A stretch of DNA of 64,000 bases, taken from contig OY848917.1 in NCBI GenBank assembly GCA_963693285.1, positions 3,648,618 through 3,712,617 of the forward strand, written 5' to 3'. This document shows, one piece after another, positions 48,301 through 60,200 of this stretch. Below the pieces are notes generated by a model that saw only the letters and a program-made list of their open reading frames with translations, did no database searches and was not told the origin of the DNA. The position numbers were made by a program, and so were the translations under genes. Numbering within the stretch: position 1 is the first letter of the stretch; each line of letters starts with the position of its first letter. The DNA is from Xestospongia muta. Its lineage: Eukaryota > Porifera > Demospongiae > Haplosclerida > Petrosiidae.

Positions 48301-50172
48301 ATGCCTTCATTATACCAATTGGAATCTGTTCACTCTGATGCTATCTATTTGGAATTATGTGGGATACAACTTCCAATTCGAGCAACAGAGTTGATTGCAG
48401 AAGCTCTTTCGACAATAGAAGACTACTGCGAGATTACCCGCAGCACAATTGAAGTGGGTAATCGCACTACAACTTGTCCGGGTAGACCGAGATTCGACCT
48501 GTCTCGTAGACAACTTGATCACCTGATGAAACTTGGGTTCACGGCAGTAGACATGGCATCCATTCTAGGTGTGTCTCGAAGCACCGTCCACAGAAGATTC
48601 CAAGAATTTGGAATGAGCATGGGGAGGAAGTATTGTATCATATCAAACGAGCATTTAGATGATATTTTGCGAAGCATTACACATCTGTATCCTGATTGTG
48701 GTCAGAAAATGATGCAAGGCCACCTAAAAGAACGTGGTATTGTTGTACAGCAAACAAGGCTAAGAGAATCAATGCGACGAGTTGACCCTTTTGGTACAGA
48801 GATGCGTTTCAGATTGAATCTTTGTAGACGTCAATACAATGTGGCATTTCCTAATGAGCTTTGGCACTTGGACGGAAATCATAAACTGATAAGGTTATTC
48901 GTATTATTTTATACAATACATATCAATTATTGTTAAAACACTAAATATTAATGTAGGCTGGTATATAGGAGGGATTGTAGCATTGGATGTGTAGAACTGG
49001 GTGGAGTGCAAGGCAGGTCTTATTTTAGCCACTCCTCCTTGCCTAGTTATGTGTCCTATATATATTTTAATATATTAACTTTTTTGTAATTGCATGTAGG
49101 TGGTGTTTTATAATTCACGGTGGAATTGATGGCTATTCAAGGCTACCAGTATACCTGAAATGCTCATCAAATAATCGCGCAAACACTGTACTTGGCTATT
49201 TTGTTGAAGCTGTTCAAACCTATGGTCTACCACTTAGAATTCGTACAGATCTAGGAGGAGAAAATGTGGATGTTGCCAAGTATATGTGGTCCCAACCTGA
49301 CAGAGGTCCGGACAGAAATAGTGTTATTATGGGACGAAGTGTACACAATCAGCGGATTGAGCATCTTTGGCGCAATGTCTTTCAGGGGTGCACTTGTTTA
49401 TTCTACAGACTTTTTTATTATCTCGAAGATGTAGAAGTTCTTGACCCTTGCAACGAGCTTCATCTATTTGCTCTTCATTTTGTGTACTTACCCAGGATAC
49501 AGAGGAGTTTGGATCACTTTTGCAATGCTTACATAACCATTCTTTAAGTTCTTGTCACAATCAATCACCAGCACAGCTGTATTATGTAGGCTTTGAAAAC
49601 AATATTGAGCATAACCAAAGGGTTGCAGATCAAGTTTACCAGGTATTTATTCCTGTTAATCATGTTTGCATTTGCATGTTAAAACAGTCAACATGTGTGT
49701 GTCCACATGAATGTTGTAGGTATGTTGCTGAATGTTAAAAGAGAGCAGATTTGCATTGTATATTGGTTCTCATTTACGAAAGTTCAGTAATGTACTAGAT
49801 TTATGTAATGGCATAACTTATTAGTGGTGACTTGGCCTGTGGTTATTGATTTGAGTACTTTCACATCAATCACACATGCATTGAAATAGCACAATACATG
49901 TTTATGAATTGCATTCAGTTATACGTCTTTTTCTCATACAGCTGTCTACTAGTATGTATGGGGTGGATTTAGATGCTCCACCATCAATTACACCTGATTC
50001 AATCGTCACTGTTCCCAATGTACAGGTGGATAATGAAGAAACATATTTGACTGCACTTCAACATATCGATCCACTCTCTCCTGACCATGATGATGATTAT
50101 GGCATTAATTGTTATATGACAGTTATAGAGAGCCTAAATGGCATAGTTACCAAAATAAACAATGACCATTAA
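48301..50172 (+). CDS. DDE integrase-like transposase
   Basis: Exons 48301-48893, 49100-49642 and 49942-50172. An HTH region ([20 protein letters not shown]) precedes the catalytic core. Candidate acidic residues are the Asp in LWHLDGNHK (48871), the Asp in [10 protein letters not shown] (49248) and the Glu in [10 protein letters not shown] (49359). The following [17 protein letters not shown] and [17 protein letters not shown] are typical of the integrase-core genes found in many invertebrate genomes. It would cut and join element ends in the nucleus. One base appears missing at about 49531, just before [17 protein letters not shown] single-base correction there restores phase with the last exon. 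The last exon is acidic and starts near [11 protein letters not shown]. Confidence 0.75.
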
Positions 50173-50301
50173 TTTAATAACCCTGTGTTTAATAATATAG
50201 TTATTGTGAAAAGAAAAAGAAGCTCTATACTGCATATGCCATGCCTAAATGGCATGTCTATATTATATATGTATATAATTGTATACAATTACCTGGCTAG
50301 C

Positions 50302-50307
50302 AATAAA
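50302..50307 (+). terminator. Possible poly(A) signal of the transposase gene
   Basis: AATAAA 130 bases after the stop, inside the element and before the right inverted repeat. Confidence 0.35.
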
Positions 50308-50498
50308 GTTGAAATAAATGAAGTTCAATTGATTACAGTAGTGAGAGAGAGAGGGAGTTGAAAAGGCACAGTAGAAATGAATGATTTATTATATGGATAA
50401 ATTAAATTCAGATACTGTATGCGTTAGTAAACTCCACTTGTTATCATTATATAAATATGCATTGTGTACGTACACTGTTTACATGTACACAAGTTATG

Positions 50499-50676
50499 TC
50501 TCTTAGTTTTATGCCAAAAAACATGCATCTTGATGTCCATATCTTAATAGAGATATGTTGGCATTCCTGTTATGAATAAATATAGGCATGTTGGTCTTAA
50601 TAAATGAATAAATATAGGCATGTTGGACTTAATAAATGAATAAATATAGTCATGTTGGACTTAATAATTTTGACAC
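50499..50676 (-). repeat. Right terminal inverted repeat with internal triplication
   Basis: Complement of the left repeat. Near the tip a unit of about 32 bases (TAAATATAGGCATGTTGG plus spacer) occurs three times in tandem, where the left end has one. Confidence 0.7.
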
Positions 50677-51181
50677 TATTATATATATTATATATGAACT
50701 ACTACATCTAGATATCTTTTATTGTAACTAGCATCATGTGACAGAGTCAGTATAGAGTTTAGATATATCTATAACATGAAAAACAAATTACAATAATATA
50801 ACTTTTCTACCTTTCTGTTTAGCAAAATCATTAATTATATCACTGAAGTTTCTTGCTATATTCATGAGCTGTTAATGAAGTAAGGAAAATTGTATCAATT
50901 AATAGTGTAATATTTTGAGTACATTGGTATAATTATTATTAGAATGCTCATACTATATACATACAGAACTGTTGAGATCCACAGGACTAACTATACTGAG
51001 GCAAGATGGAGATTTTGTTCCTTAAGTTTAATATTTAAAGAAAGCATGAATGGAAGTTTAACCTGATCTAGCTATTGTAATTAACAAAGATATCTCAATG
51101 AAACTCCAGCTTTAACTATATCAAACATGCATATTCATTATTGTAACTGGTATTAACATAATTATAGTTAATAATTATTAT
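50677..51181. other. Spacer between the transposon and gene C
   Basis: AT-rich, no gene recognised. Confidence 0.4.
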
Positions 51182-51265
51182 TAGGGAGTGGTCAGAAAGT
51201 CAAAGTGGGCGTCAACGTTGGCCTGTTATCTTTGAGTCCTAATTGTGTCCTTAAACTGTCTCAGT
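51182..51265 (+). promoter_or_regulatory. Shared promoter/5' UTR block, copy 3 (gene C)
   Basis: Same block as at 12370 and 17222, with TAGGGAGTGGTCAG in place of TAGGGCGTGGTCAG and an intact AAGTGGGCGTCAA. It ends at the gene C ATG. Confidence 0.5.
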
Positions 51266-51298
51266 ATGGCGACTAAAGATGGAAAAAAGATGAGATTT
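51266..51298 (+). CDS. Gene C first exon (MATKDGKKMRF)
   Basis: Eleven codons to a GTAAGT donor. The final two codons (RF) differ from LI in B and DL in A2, in otherwise nearly identical sequence. Confidence 0.7.
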
Positions 51299-54200
51299 GT
51301 AAGTTAAACGACTCATTAATAGTTAGTAATATGTTCTAATGACTCTATTTATCGTATAAAGTTGGTAATAGTTGTACACTCAGTCTTATCTCCTTTGTAT
51401 ACATTAACATTGACACTACAGTATCTTGTATACTACTGAGTTATTACTAACTTCTATTAACATAGTCTCTCATTTAGTCTATTATAATACTCCTTTATAT
51501 CAACTGATATCTATAGTAGTTAAGTGTGGCCTGACCCTTAGTTATTAATTAATTAAATAATCAGGTCTGTCACCTTATATAGTCATTGCTTGTGGAAATG
51601 GAGTCTCTGTGTCAGGACCACTTCATATACAGAAATTGTGACACACAGTTCTATAAAAGAATGTGCTAATTAACTGCTGCAGCATATAGTGTGGTAGAAC
51701 AAGTTTGATATATACATGTTACTAGATCCTTCCTCTCTAAGTAAAGAGGTGACGATGACAGACTAGCTTTTGGTATGACTACATGAGTTTTAAATGAGTT
51801 AAAAGATGACTTATAATAACCTGGTGGAGTTAAGGATTTAAAAAAATCAGTGATGAAACATCAAAACTTTTTTCTAATAATTAAATTTGAAGTTAACATT
51901 TATACCTGCTCTACTTTTATTTGACTGTTTACTATTTCAATTATGATAGAAGGGTTAAATAAGACTGATGTCATATCCTCCTGTAGTAGAGTTTTTCCAG
52001 CTGGTCACATTTATATTTATTATACACAGTGGTTCTGAGCCTCAACTTTCATAAGGACCAGAATATGCTTGACGATATCTATAGCTATACATTTAGTTGT
52101 CCTCTTAAAGTTGCTTTAGTCATTTGAGAACCCATTCTTACATGTACATGTACATGTAGTATGATAGGACACTATTAGTATTACTAAATTTACAATTATA
52201 TTCATGACTTGTCAGCTTCTAAAGAATTACCAAGAAGACTGACAACACTGTGTTAATTATACATATAGGTTATTATGTAGGTTTATTGTAGATTTACTCC
52301 TTCAATACTTGTAATAAAATCATCATTTTTACATCATAAAAACAGTCTATAGGTAAGATTTGAAAAGTAACTATTTAAAATAGTCTTCTTTAGCTAGTGG
52401 TATGTATGAGACTCTTCAGAAGTAATAGCAGAACTAAGAGAAACTGTGGTTACATCTGTATCATAGATATTTCTTATTTAAAAGTCCAACCTAATTTCTA
52501 GCTACCACCTAGCAGTGTTTGTAGTGTAGGAAAAGTAAAACGTTTCATTTACTTGTTTGGGAGTTTCACATTTCTCTCTCTATCTCTTTTGCCTTTTCTG
52601 TCATTATATACTCTTGTTATTAACTTATTATATGTTAATGAGAAACATGATGACACCTTGTGTACTACTGATATGAGTGTGCATTATTTAGAGTATGTAT
52701 GTTAGTTTATGTACCTACTATAATTATACAGTGTAGTTATTATTTTGTATGTACATATTATAATAGACAATAGTGTGTGTGTGTGTGTTAATTGTCTGTT
52801 GTACTTCTGACATCACAAACTGTTACTCACCTACATGTACTAATGTAACTTAATATCACATACTAGTACAAGTTGTAGACATGTCAAAATAATTGACAAA
52901 TTATGAGATGACTATAATTATAACATGACTAATTAATTATATGTGGTTTATTCTCTTGAGTTATATAATGAATTACTTTATAATAATGTGTTCCTCTTCC
53001 TTAGGACGATGATCTATTCGAAGCTGCATTCAATGGTAATATAGCAAAAGTAAAGAAAGCAATTGAAAATGAAAATATTCATGTTGATGCTACATCAGTA
53101 AGTAATATCATTATAATCACACTACAATACTTACAAGATCTAATGGGAACTTTAATTGTACAGTGATTACTAGTAGTATTGTTATTGTTATTGTATAATT
53201 CTATTTTAAGTGTATACAGACAAAAAGTACTTATTTTGGAACTAGAAAATAAATTATTGGCCAGAGAATATAAAGTGAAATTATTAAGTTAGTTAGCAAC
53301 AACTTTGAAGTGACTATAGGTCATTGTGTTCATAATAATGTGTGAGGTCCACACTTTACAACTGATTTATAGCTGATCCAGTGTTTTCCTGAAGTGTGTT
53401 AAGTACATTTGTTGCACACTTTGATTTTCATTAGAAGTAGGTGGGGTTAAAGCCACACCCATCAAACAAGCTTGCCTTGAATTGTAATACTATTTTGTAA
53501 ATAAAGTTTTATTAATAAAATGACTCGTTGAACATGTACTTTTTCCTGACTCTACTTTGGACTCTTCCAATCTTTCTTCAGATCTGTAAGAAAAAAATGT
53601 CAAAGTGACCACATGACTAAGTAATATATTATCTAAAACTACTACATCATTTTTAATGTTGTTTAGTAGACAACACTCATACTAATTAGTGTAGTTGGTA
53701 ACTTTGGCTTGTAATAATATTATTTGGTAGATTGATCTACAATCTGATAATTTAACTTTGATATAATAAAATTTGACTGTGTTCTTCTGTTAACAAAGGA
53801 ACATTCCTTGAGTATATTGATACTGAGTCTGTTGAGAAACATTTGAAGAAAGTATGTTCTAGTCATTTTCTGTACTATATCACTTGAAAGTGTTCTCAAT
53901 TAAACTTAAAACTCCACCCTCTACATGACAAAAATTAATATTGCTTGAATTAAATTTGGTAGTCCATGTAAAGATTTGTCAAAACACCAAATTTAATTGT
54001 CCATCAAATTATCTAGTTATAGTGATAAAGTTAATGATGTGTGAAATTTGTAATGATTGTTTTTTGATTTTCAAAGGATTATGTGTACTTTGTGGAATAA
54101 ACTATGATATTGAGTTATTATAATATGTTTGTGTACTTTATATATCACATGTAATGATTTATCATTTATATCTCTTTGTTCAGGATAGTTACACAATGCT

Positions 54201-57200
54201 AATTGGAGCAAGTGCAGGAGGATGTGAACAATTAGTTATTTATCTCTTAGGTATGGGAGCAACTGTGAACATTCAAGATATTGTAAGTGTAGATATTTAC
54301 ATTGTATAGTATATATTTCATGTTATGTCATTATATTTACAAGTTATAACATAGGACAGCAACTATTTGTTTTGACATAAAGGATTACCTGTGTTGCTTA
54401 AAACTGTTGTCATAACTTTAGCTATCATATCATAACTGATATACATAGTTCTAAAGCTACAGTTTATCATAAAAGTTAAGAGTCAATTCTCATATTTCTG
54501 GCTTTTATTATTCCTATATTTAAACACTGCCCTTGAATGGTGACCATCCTTGAATGTCTCTCCTTGTTGGACATGAATTAAACACTTCAACAAGTTCAGC
54601 TATATTCAGCTATATAGCACATGTGTAACAATTAATAAACCACACTCCCACAAAAAGGTTCTTCATAAATTGTATGACATATCTTGTTTCTTGAACAATC
54701 ATGAAAATTAGGACCCTCAAATTTACTAACTGTACAGTACTTCCATTTTTGATATTAATAAAATTTAATGAGACAGAACCAATCTATATTGTCTACATGT
54801 ACCTTGCATTTATACTAAACCACAAAAACTTGTGTTCTAACACAATATTAGCTGTAATATGATCCAGTCTGTAGATGAGAACTTAGGTTTCAATCTGTGA
54901 TATCTAGTATATTGTACATTAATTTATTAATAGACTTGACATTAAGGATTGTTATGTATTATACATAATCTTTAATGTTACAATAGTGTTGTTTACACCA
55001 TCATAATTTCAAATATAACAGTAACACTTAAACACACACATGTACATGTAATTCTAAACAATCTTGAGAAACATTATATGCCAGGCTGTAACACTTGTGT
55101 ATTAAGTAATATAATTATATGGACCCATATAGAAGACTGTCCCATTTTAGAAAGCTCTAATAAAACTAGACAATAGTCTATCATATCTTTGAAAGAATGA
55201 CATTTATGACTTCATACAATTGTAGATCTATTGTTGATTTGTCTGCTACTTTCTAGTTAGTATTGAACCTCTCCTTTGTCTACATGATATACATAATTAT
55301 TAAGTTTGGTGTGTGGGTGGTTAGTGGCTAGTTAGCTTTATTACAGGTGTGATTAATATGGGTGTGGTTAATACATATATTGATATTAATACAGCAGTAG
55401 TCACAATACTGATAATAATCAATATTCTAAAATATCAAAAGTATTGATCAATAGTTCAATATATATCTCCTATTATTAATGATGATGCCTTTTCACATAC
55501 ATGGTTTTCCTATACACTATTTAATAATAAAAAAGACATTGTATATCTGAGCTACTTTGGGTTAATTAATACATGCTGTATATGAGCCTCATCATATCAG
55601 CCTGTCTGGTACTGTACCGTTGCTATTGAGTATTTGTGAAAATTGTCTTAAAAATGCAATTGATTGTAGAGGGAAGCAAGCTAATTCATGACAGATTCAC
55701 CTTAAATGAGACAGTTGGGTATAAACAGTATACGTGTGTCACACTGCATTGCAGTAAACACTTCCACTTGTCTGAATATTTAAGGGGTGTGCCCTGGGTA
55801 CAAGATGGCAGGAATATTCAAAAGGAAAATGGCCTCACAGTACTAAATTAGCAAATCTAATAACCCCACATTATTCTTCATATTCTTTTTTATGTTTTAG
55901 TTAAAAGCGCTATAAGTGATAAGAGGAGTACAATATCCCTTGACAAATTGATAATAAAAAGTCACAATGTATCAGTTAGGGCATGTATGTGGAATGGCAG
56001 TTGTTATGCTAATAGAATTATCTTTTTAGTGGACATTATCTTACTGCAGATAATGATAATACAGCTGCATCAATTAAGCAATGATGTTACTGTATATTAC
56101 AGCTGTATACTATTTTAATGATTCATGTAGACTGTATACCTTAAACAAATTGGTTGTGTTTCCTGATGTGACAACCTTGTCACCACAAATATCACAAATA
56201 CCATTGCCATCAGAATTTTGCTCAAATGAGTCCATACCAAGCTTATTTTGTTCTTGTTTATTGCTCCACCTGCAGCTGTCATAATTAATCAATGAGAGAC
56301 TAGAGAATAAGGTTTCTAACAACTTGATACACATTAGTTTTTGATGTGGATCAATTTGATACTAAAGTAAACTTAAGTGTGGTATGTGAGTGGCTAGTGG
56401 CTAGTTAGCTTTATTACAAGCGTGGTTAATATGGGTGTGGTTAGTACAAATATTGATATTAATATGGCAATAATTGCAATACCGATAATAATTAATATTC
56501 TAAAATATTGAAAGTATCAATTCAAAGTTCAACATATCATCCATCATTAATAACGATGCCTTTTTCACAAGCACAGTTCTCGTATGCATTATTTAATACC
56601 ACGTGTTCATTACTAACTAGTAAAAAAGCATGGCAGCACATGGTTCTTAAGGCCACCTTACACGGTGCAACATTGTTGCACGCAACATATTGTGTGCAAC
56701 ATGTTGCATGGAGTAGACAAGCTTTCTATTCCATGCAACTCTTCGCAACATGTTACATGCAACACTTTTTTAAATCATACACCATGCAACATGTTGCACA
56801 CAACATGTTGTACTGTGTATGGTGGCCTTTATCAAACAGAGTTGAAAGTTAGTATATCACACAAAAATATTATATATAAAAATTTTATTGATGGATCCTC
56901 GGAATTTTATGCCAGATTGTAGCTTCCAATTCTCTTGTGTGTGCTACAGCATGGTCCATCCTAGACAGAGTTACACAGCCTATGATTCTATGAGTGCCAT
57001 ACCAATATGTTATAAAGACTATGGCAATGTTTGTTATTACCTTCCTGAAAGACAAGAAACAGTTGTGTGGTAGGCATTGGCAGTCGAGTTATGTCGTGCA
57101 TCAGTTATGACCCACTGTAAGCTAACTATAGTGAGAATTGTCAAACAGTACATCAATATTACCTTTCTATTTGCTGAGTACTCAAGTAGAGTTTTAACTT

Positions 57201-60200
57201 CATCAATCACTTTTATCATAGATTGCTCAGCACAGTATCTCACAATTTCAATATATGTTTGTGATTTATAAGCTACAGTTAAAATTCACTAAGAGTTCTG
57301 TGTCTTGTTGTATAAATACTGTTAATCTTGTCCACTTCATTACTTGTAACAAACATTGAAGTCTATCCCATAAGATCCCACCACTTGATTCTATATGATA
57401 TTGTAATTAGAGCATATCACTATATTTTACTAGTATGGGAGACAAATGTTATAGCCATTATCTGTAATGTTTTATTATAAATGAAATAGAAGCAGTCTGT
57501 ATAGTCTAAATGTAGATTTCATTTCTACTTGTAAACAGTACTGGCTACTTTTAACATATACAGAGTTATCCTTTCCTACACATAATGTCACAATTATACA
57601 CCTATAATGTACATTGTTACTATGTAACTTCTCTAGTTCTGATATCATTTAGTCTATGAATATAATAAGCTAAGCTGGGATATCTCATTTTAAGATATCT
57701 AGCATGTTTTATGATATTTTAGCAATATTCTTGACAATAGAGGTTGTTAACAGCTCTGTAATATAGTTAACTCATTTACTGTTACTCTAAATAAATTGAT
57801 TGGTTACTTTATATAGTTATTTAATTACATATAAAGTATTAGACACTAAGAAGTAGTAAATATCACTACAGTTATGTAGTTAATTGTCAGAGATATGAAG
57901 ATTCCATTTAATGTCTCATTAGTTAGACAACAAATTTAATGAATGTTGGGTCCTGTATTTGTGAGGGTTGTTGCTATGAAATTTATAAGAGGACAATCTT
58001 TGATACCACATACATGTCCTTTCTAAGAAGTCATTTGTTGAAGTTCATGAGATGTCATTTCCATAGTAATCAAAACAACATATATATTGTCAAGAATTTT
58101 AAATGTATTTTGTAGTCATGTAAACAACTTAAATGATCATGAACAGGTTAAAGCAAGCAATTTATTTGAACAGTGTAGTAATCTGTCTCTGACTTGTACA
58201 AGTCTGTACATACATTGTACATTTGTCACTAAAGTATTTAAATTAGGACAGCACAAACTTTTTCTGATGGAGGTTATAGAAAGTTTTTGTTCAAATAATT
58301 GATTTTATGAGTTTATCACGTTAGCATTGCTAAGCCCTAGAAATATTTGTGGTTATCTTGTATAAATACTGGTAATCTTGTCCACTTCATTAGTTGTAAC
58401 AAACATTGAAGACTATCCCAGAAGCTCTTACCACTTGATTCTCCATGACATTCTAATTAGAGCACAGGGGAATGGCTGTCCCAAGCTACAGTATATATTA
58501 GATTTAAATGGGTCCATCCAAAATAATTAGAATAATTGTTTGTTGTTGATACAAGAAACCAATGCACTTAGATATGTACTTAATAATAGATAATAAATAA
58601 TTTTTAGGTATGAATTTAATTAGTCACAAGTATGAAATGCCTCCAAAGAATGTTTGGTTATCTCAAGCTATAGTATTTATTATGATTGTTATCAGTTGTA
58701 AGTGTATGTATAGTACATGTACTTTTGTAACATGACATATTGTTTATCAGGTCTGTGTATAATATATAATGTAAAAGTGCTTTAGTACTTAATGTATACA
58801 CATGTACTACATGTGATATAACTATGTAATGTGTAGTTTGTACTTATCTATATGTTGTGACCTTTATTTCTATTATTAACAGTATGGACGAACTGCTCTA
58901 CATTATGCCTGTATTAATGGACATACAGGTACTGCCCAACTTTTAATTTCAAGTGGTGCCAATATTGATATTACTGATAAGGTTAGTAGTGACATCAAAT
59001 TATTGCATTTTGTAAATCATATTAATGACAATAACAGTTAAGGGATCATCATATATGAGTACATCTAAAACACCACACATGTCCAAGCACTCCATTGACA
59101 GTCAGTGCTGTACTACTGACTTCTGAATTACTAACTATAACCTATAAATTACCTGTAGTCCAACAAACCTGTGAACAAATTCACTATATACCTGTATGTT
59201 GGTATAACTTTAGTTATTGTTTATTAACCACAGTGACTACAATCATACCAGTGTTTTCAGAATTTGAGTGTTCCTTGATACATCTATATTCACAACAGTC
59301 ATTGATATTTTTATTCCTGTACAAGTCTACAGTGACTGTAGTACTACCACTGCATGTAGGTAGTAGTATATACTACATAGCTACATAGTACAAAGTATGA
59401 ACTGTTTGTGGTTAGTAGTGTTCCTGCCCACATGTAATAATGATGTGGGGATATTAGAATTGCTAAGTCTTAGAAGTATTTATGGCTTCATAACATTGAA
59501 GTGTAAACAACTGAGGAGAAAAGTACATCTATAAGAAGTTTAGAATTTCATATCTACTATATGCACCACACCCCTTAATACATGTACATGTAATTGAAAT
59601 AATAAAAAAAGACATTGTATATCTGAGCCACTTTCTTTATCATCATTACATTAGCCCCCATAGCTTTATCCTATGAGGTTATTATAAAGTTATTGACCAA
59701 TGTCATAGCCAGGCCTAGAAATGTCTGGATTAATTAGTGGTTGCCCAGGCAACTTTTTAATACCACACAATTTTGAATGACATTTCTTTACATCAACTCG
59801 AATCAATTATTTTTTTTCTGGTAAAGCTAGCTGTTTCATTTAGAAAACTAAGTAGTTTACTTGTAGTAAGTCTTCATTAAATCATACAGACTACAGTATT
59901 ATTATCAAGCCTCAATCCAAGCAAGTAATTGACCACTTCCATCATGAGTACTTAATTATAGGGAGATCTTTGTTTCACATTGCATGCTGTATATGAGCCT
60001 TACTATATCAACCTGTCTGGTGCTGTACCATTGCTATTGAGTAATTGTGAAAATTGTCTTAAAAATGGAATTGATAAGAGGAGTACAATATCCCATGACA
60101 AATTGACAATAAAAAGTCACAATGTAACAGTTAGGACATGTATGTATGTAGAATGACAGTTGTTATGTTGATAGAATTATCTTTTTAGTGGACATTACCT

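Larger units (their letters stand above)
44312..50676 (+). mobile_element. 6.4-kb DNA transposon with HECT ligase and DDE transposase genes
   Basis: Bounded by long terminal inverted repeats: GTGTCAAAATTATTAA at 44312 and its complement ending at 50676. Two multi-exon genes lie inside on the same strand and nothing else. The transposase has an HTH region, a DDE core and an acidic tail. I could not find a convincing target-site duplication. The lineage is inferred to be among eukaryotic DDE elements related to retroviral-type or IS3-type integrases. It sits between genes B and C. Confidence 0.72.
54283..58882 (+). repeat. Gene C intron 3: duplicated block, relics and MITE
   Basis: Start collinear with gene B intron 3 up to about 55215, then a different join. 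Contains the stem-loop at 54940-54977, a FLYWCH-like ORF (55636-55851), a BED-like antisense exon (56140-56262), the MITE at 56650-56828, the antisense transposase relic (56885-57272) and the repeated segment 57895-58302. Confidence 0.55.

Noticed and set aside
44312..50676. Target-site duplication for the large transposon
   Set aside because: Flanks (GATCT on the left, TATTA on the right) do not match; none can be claimed.
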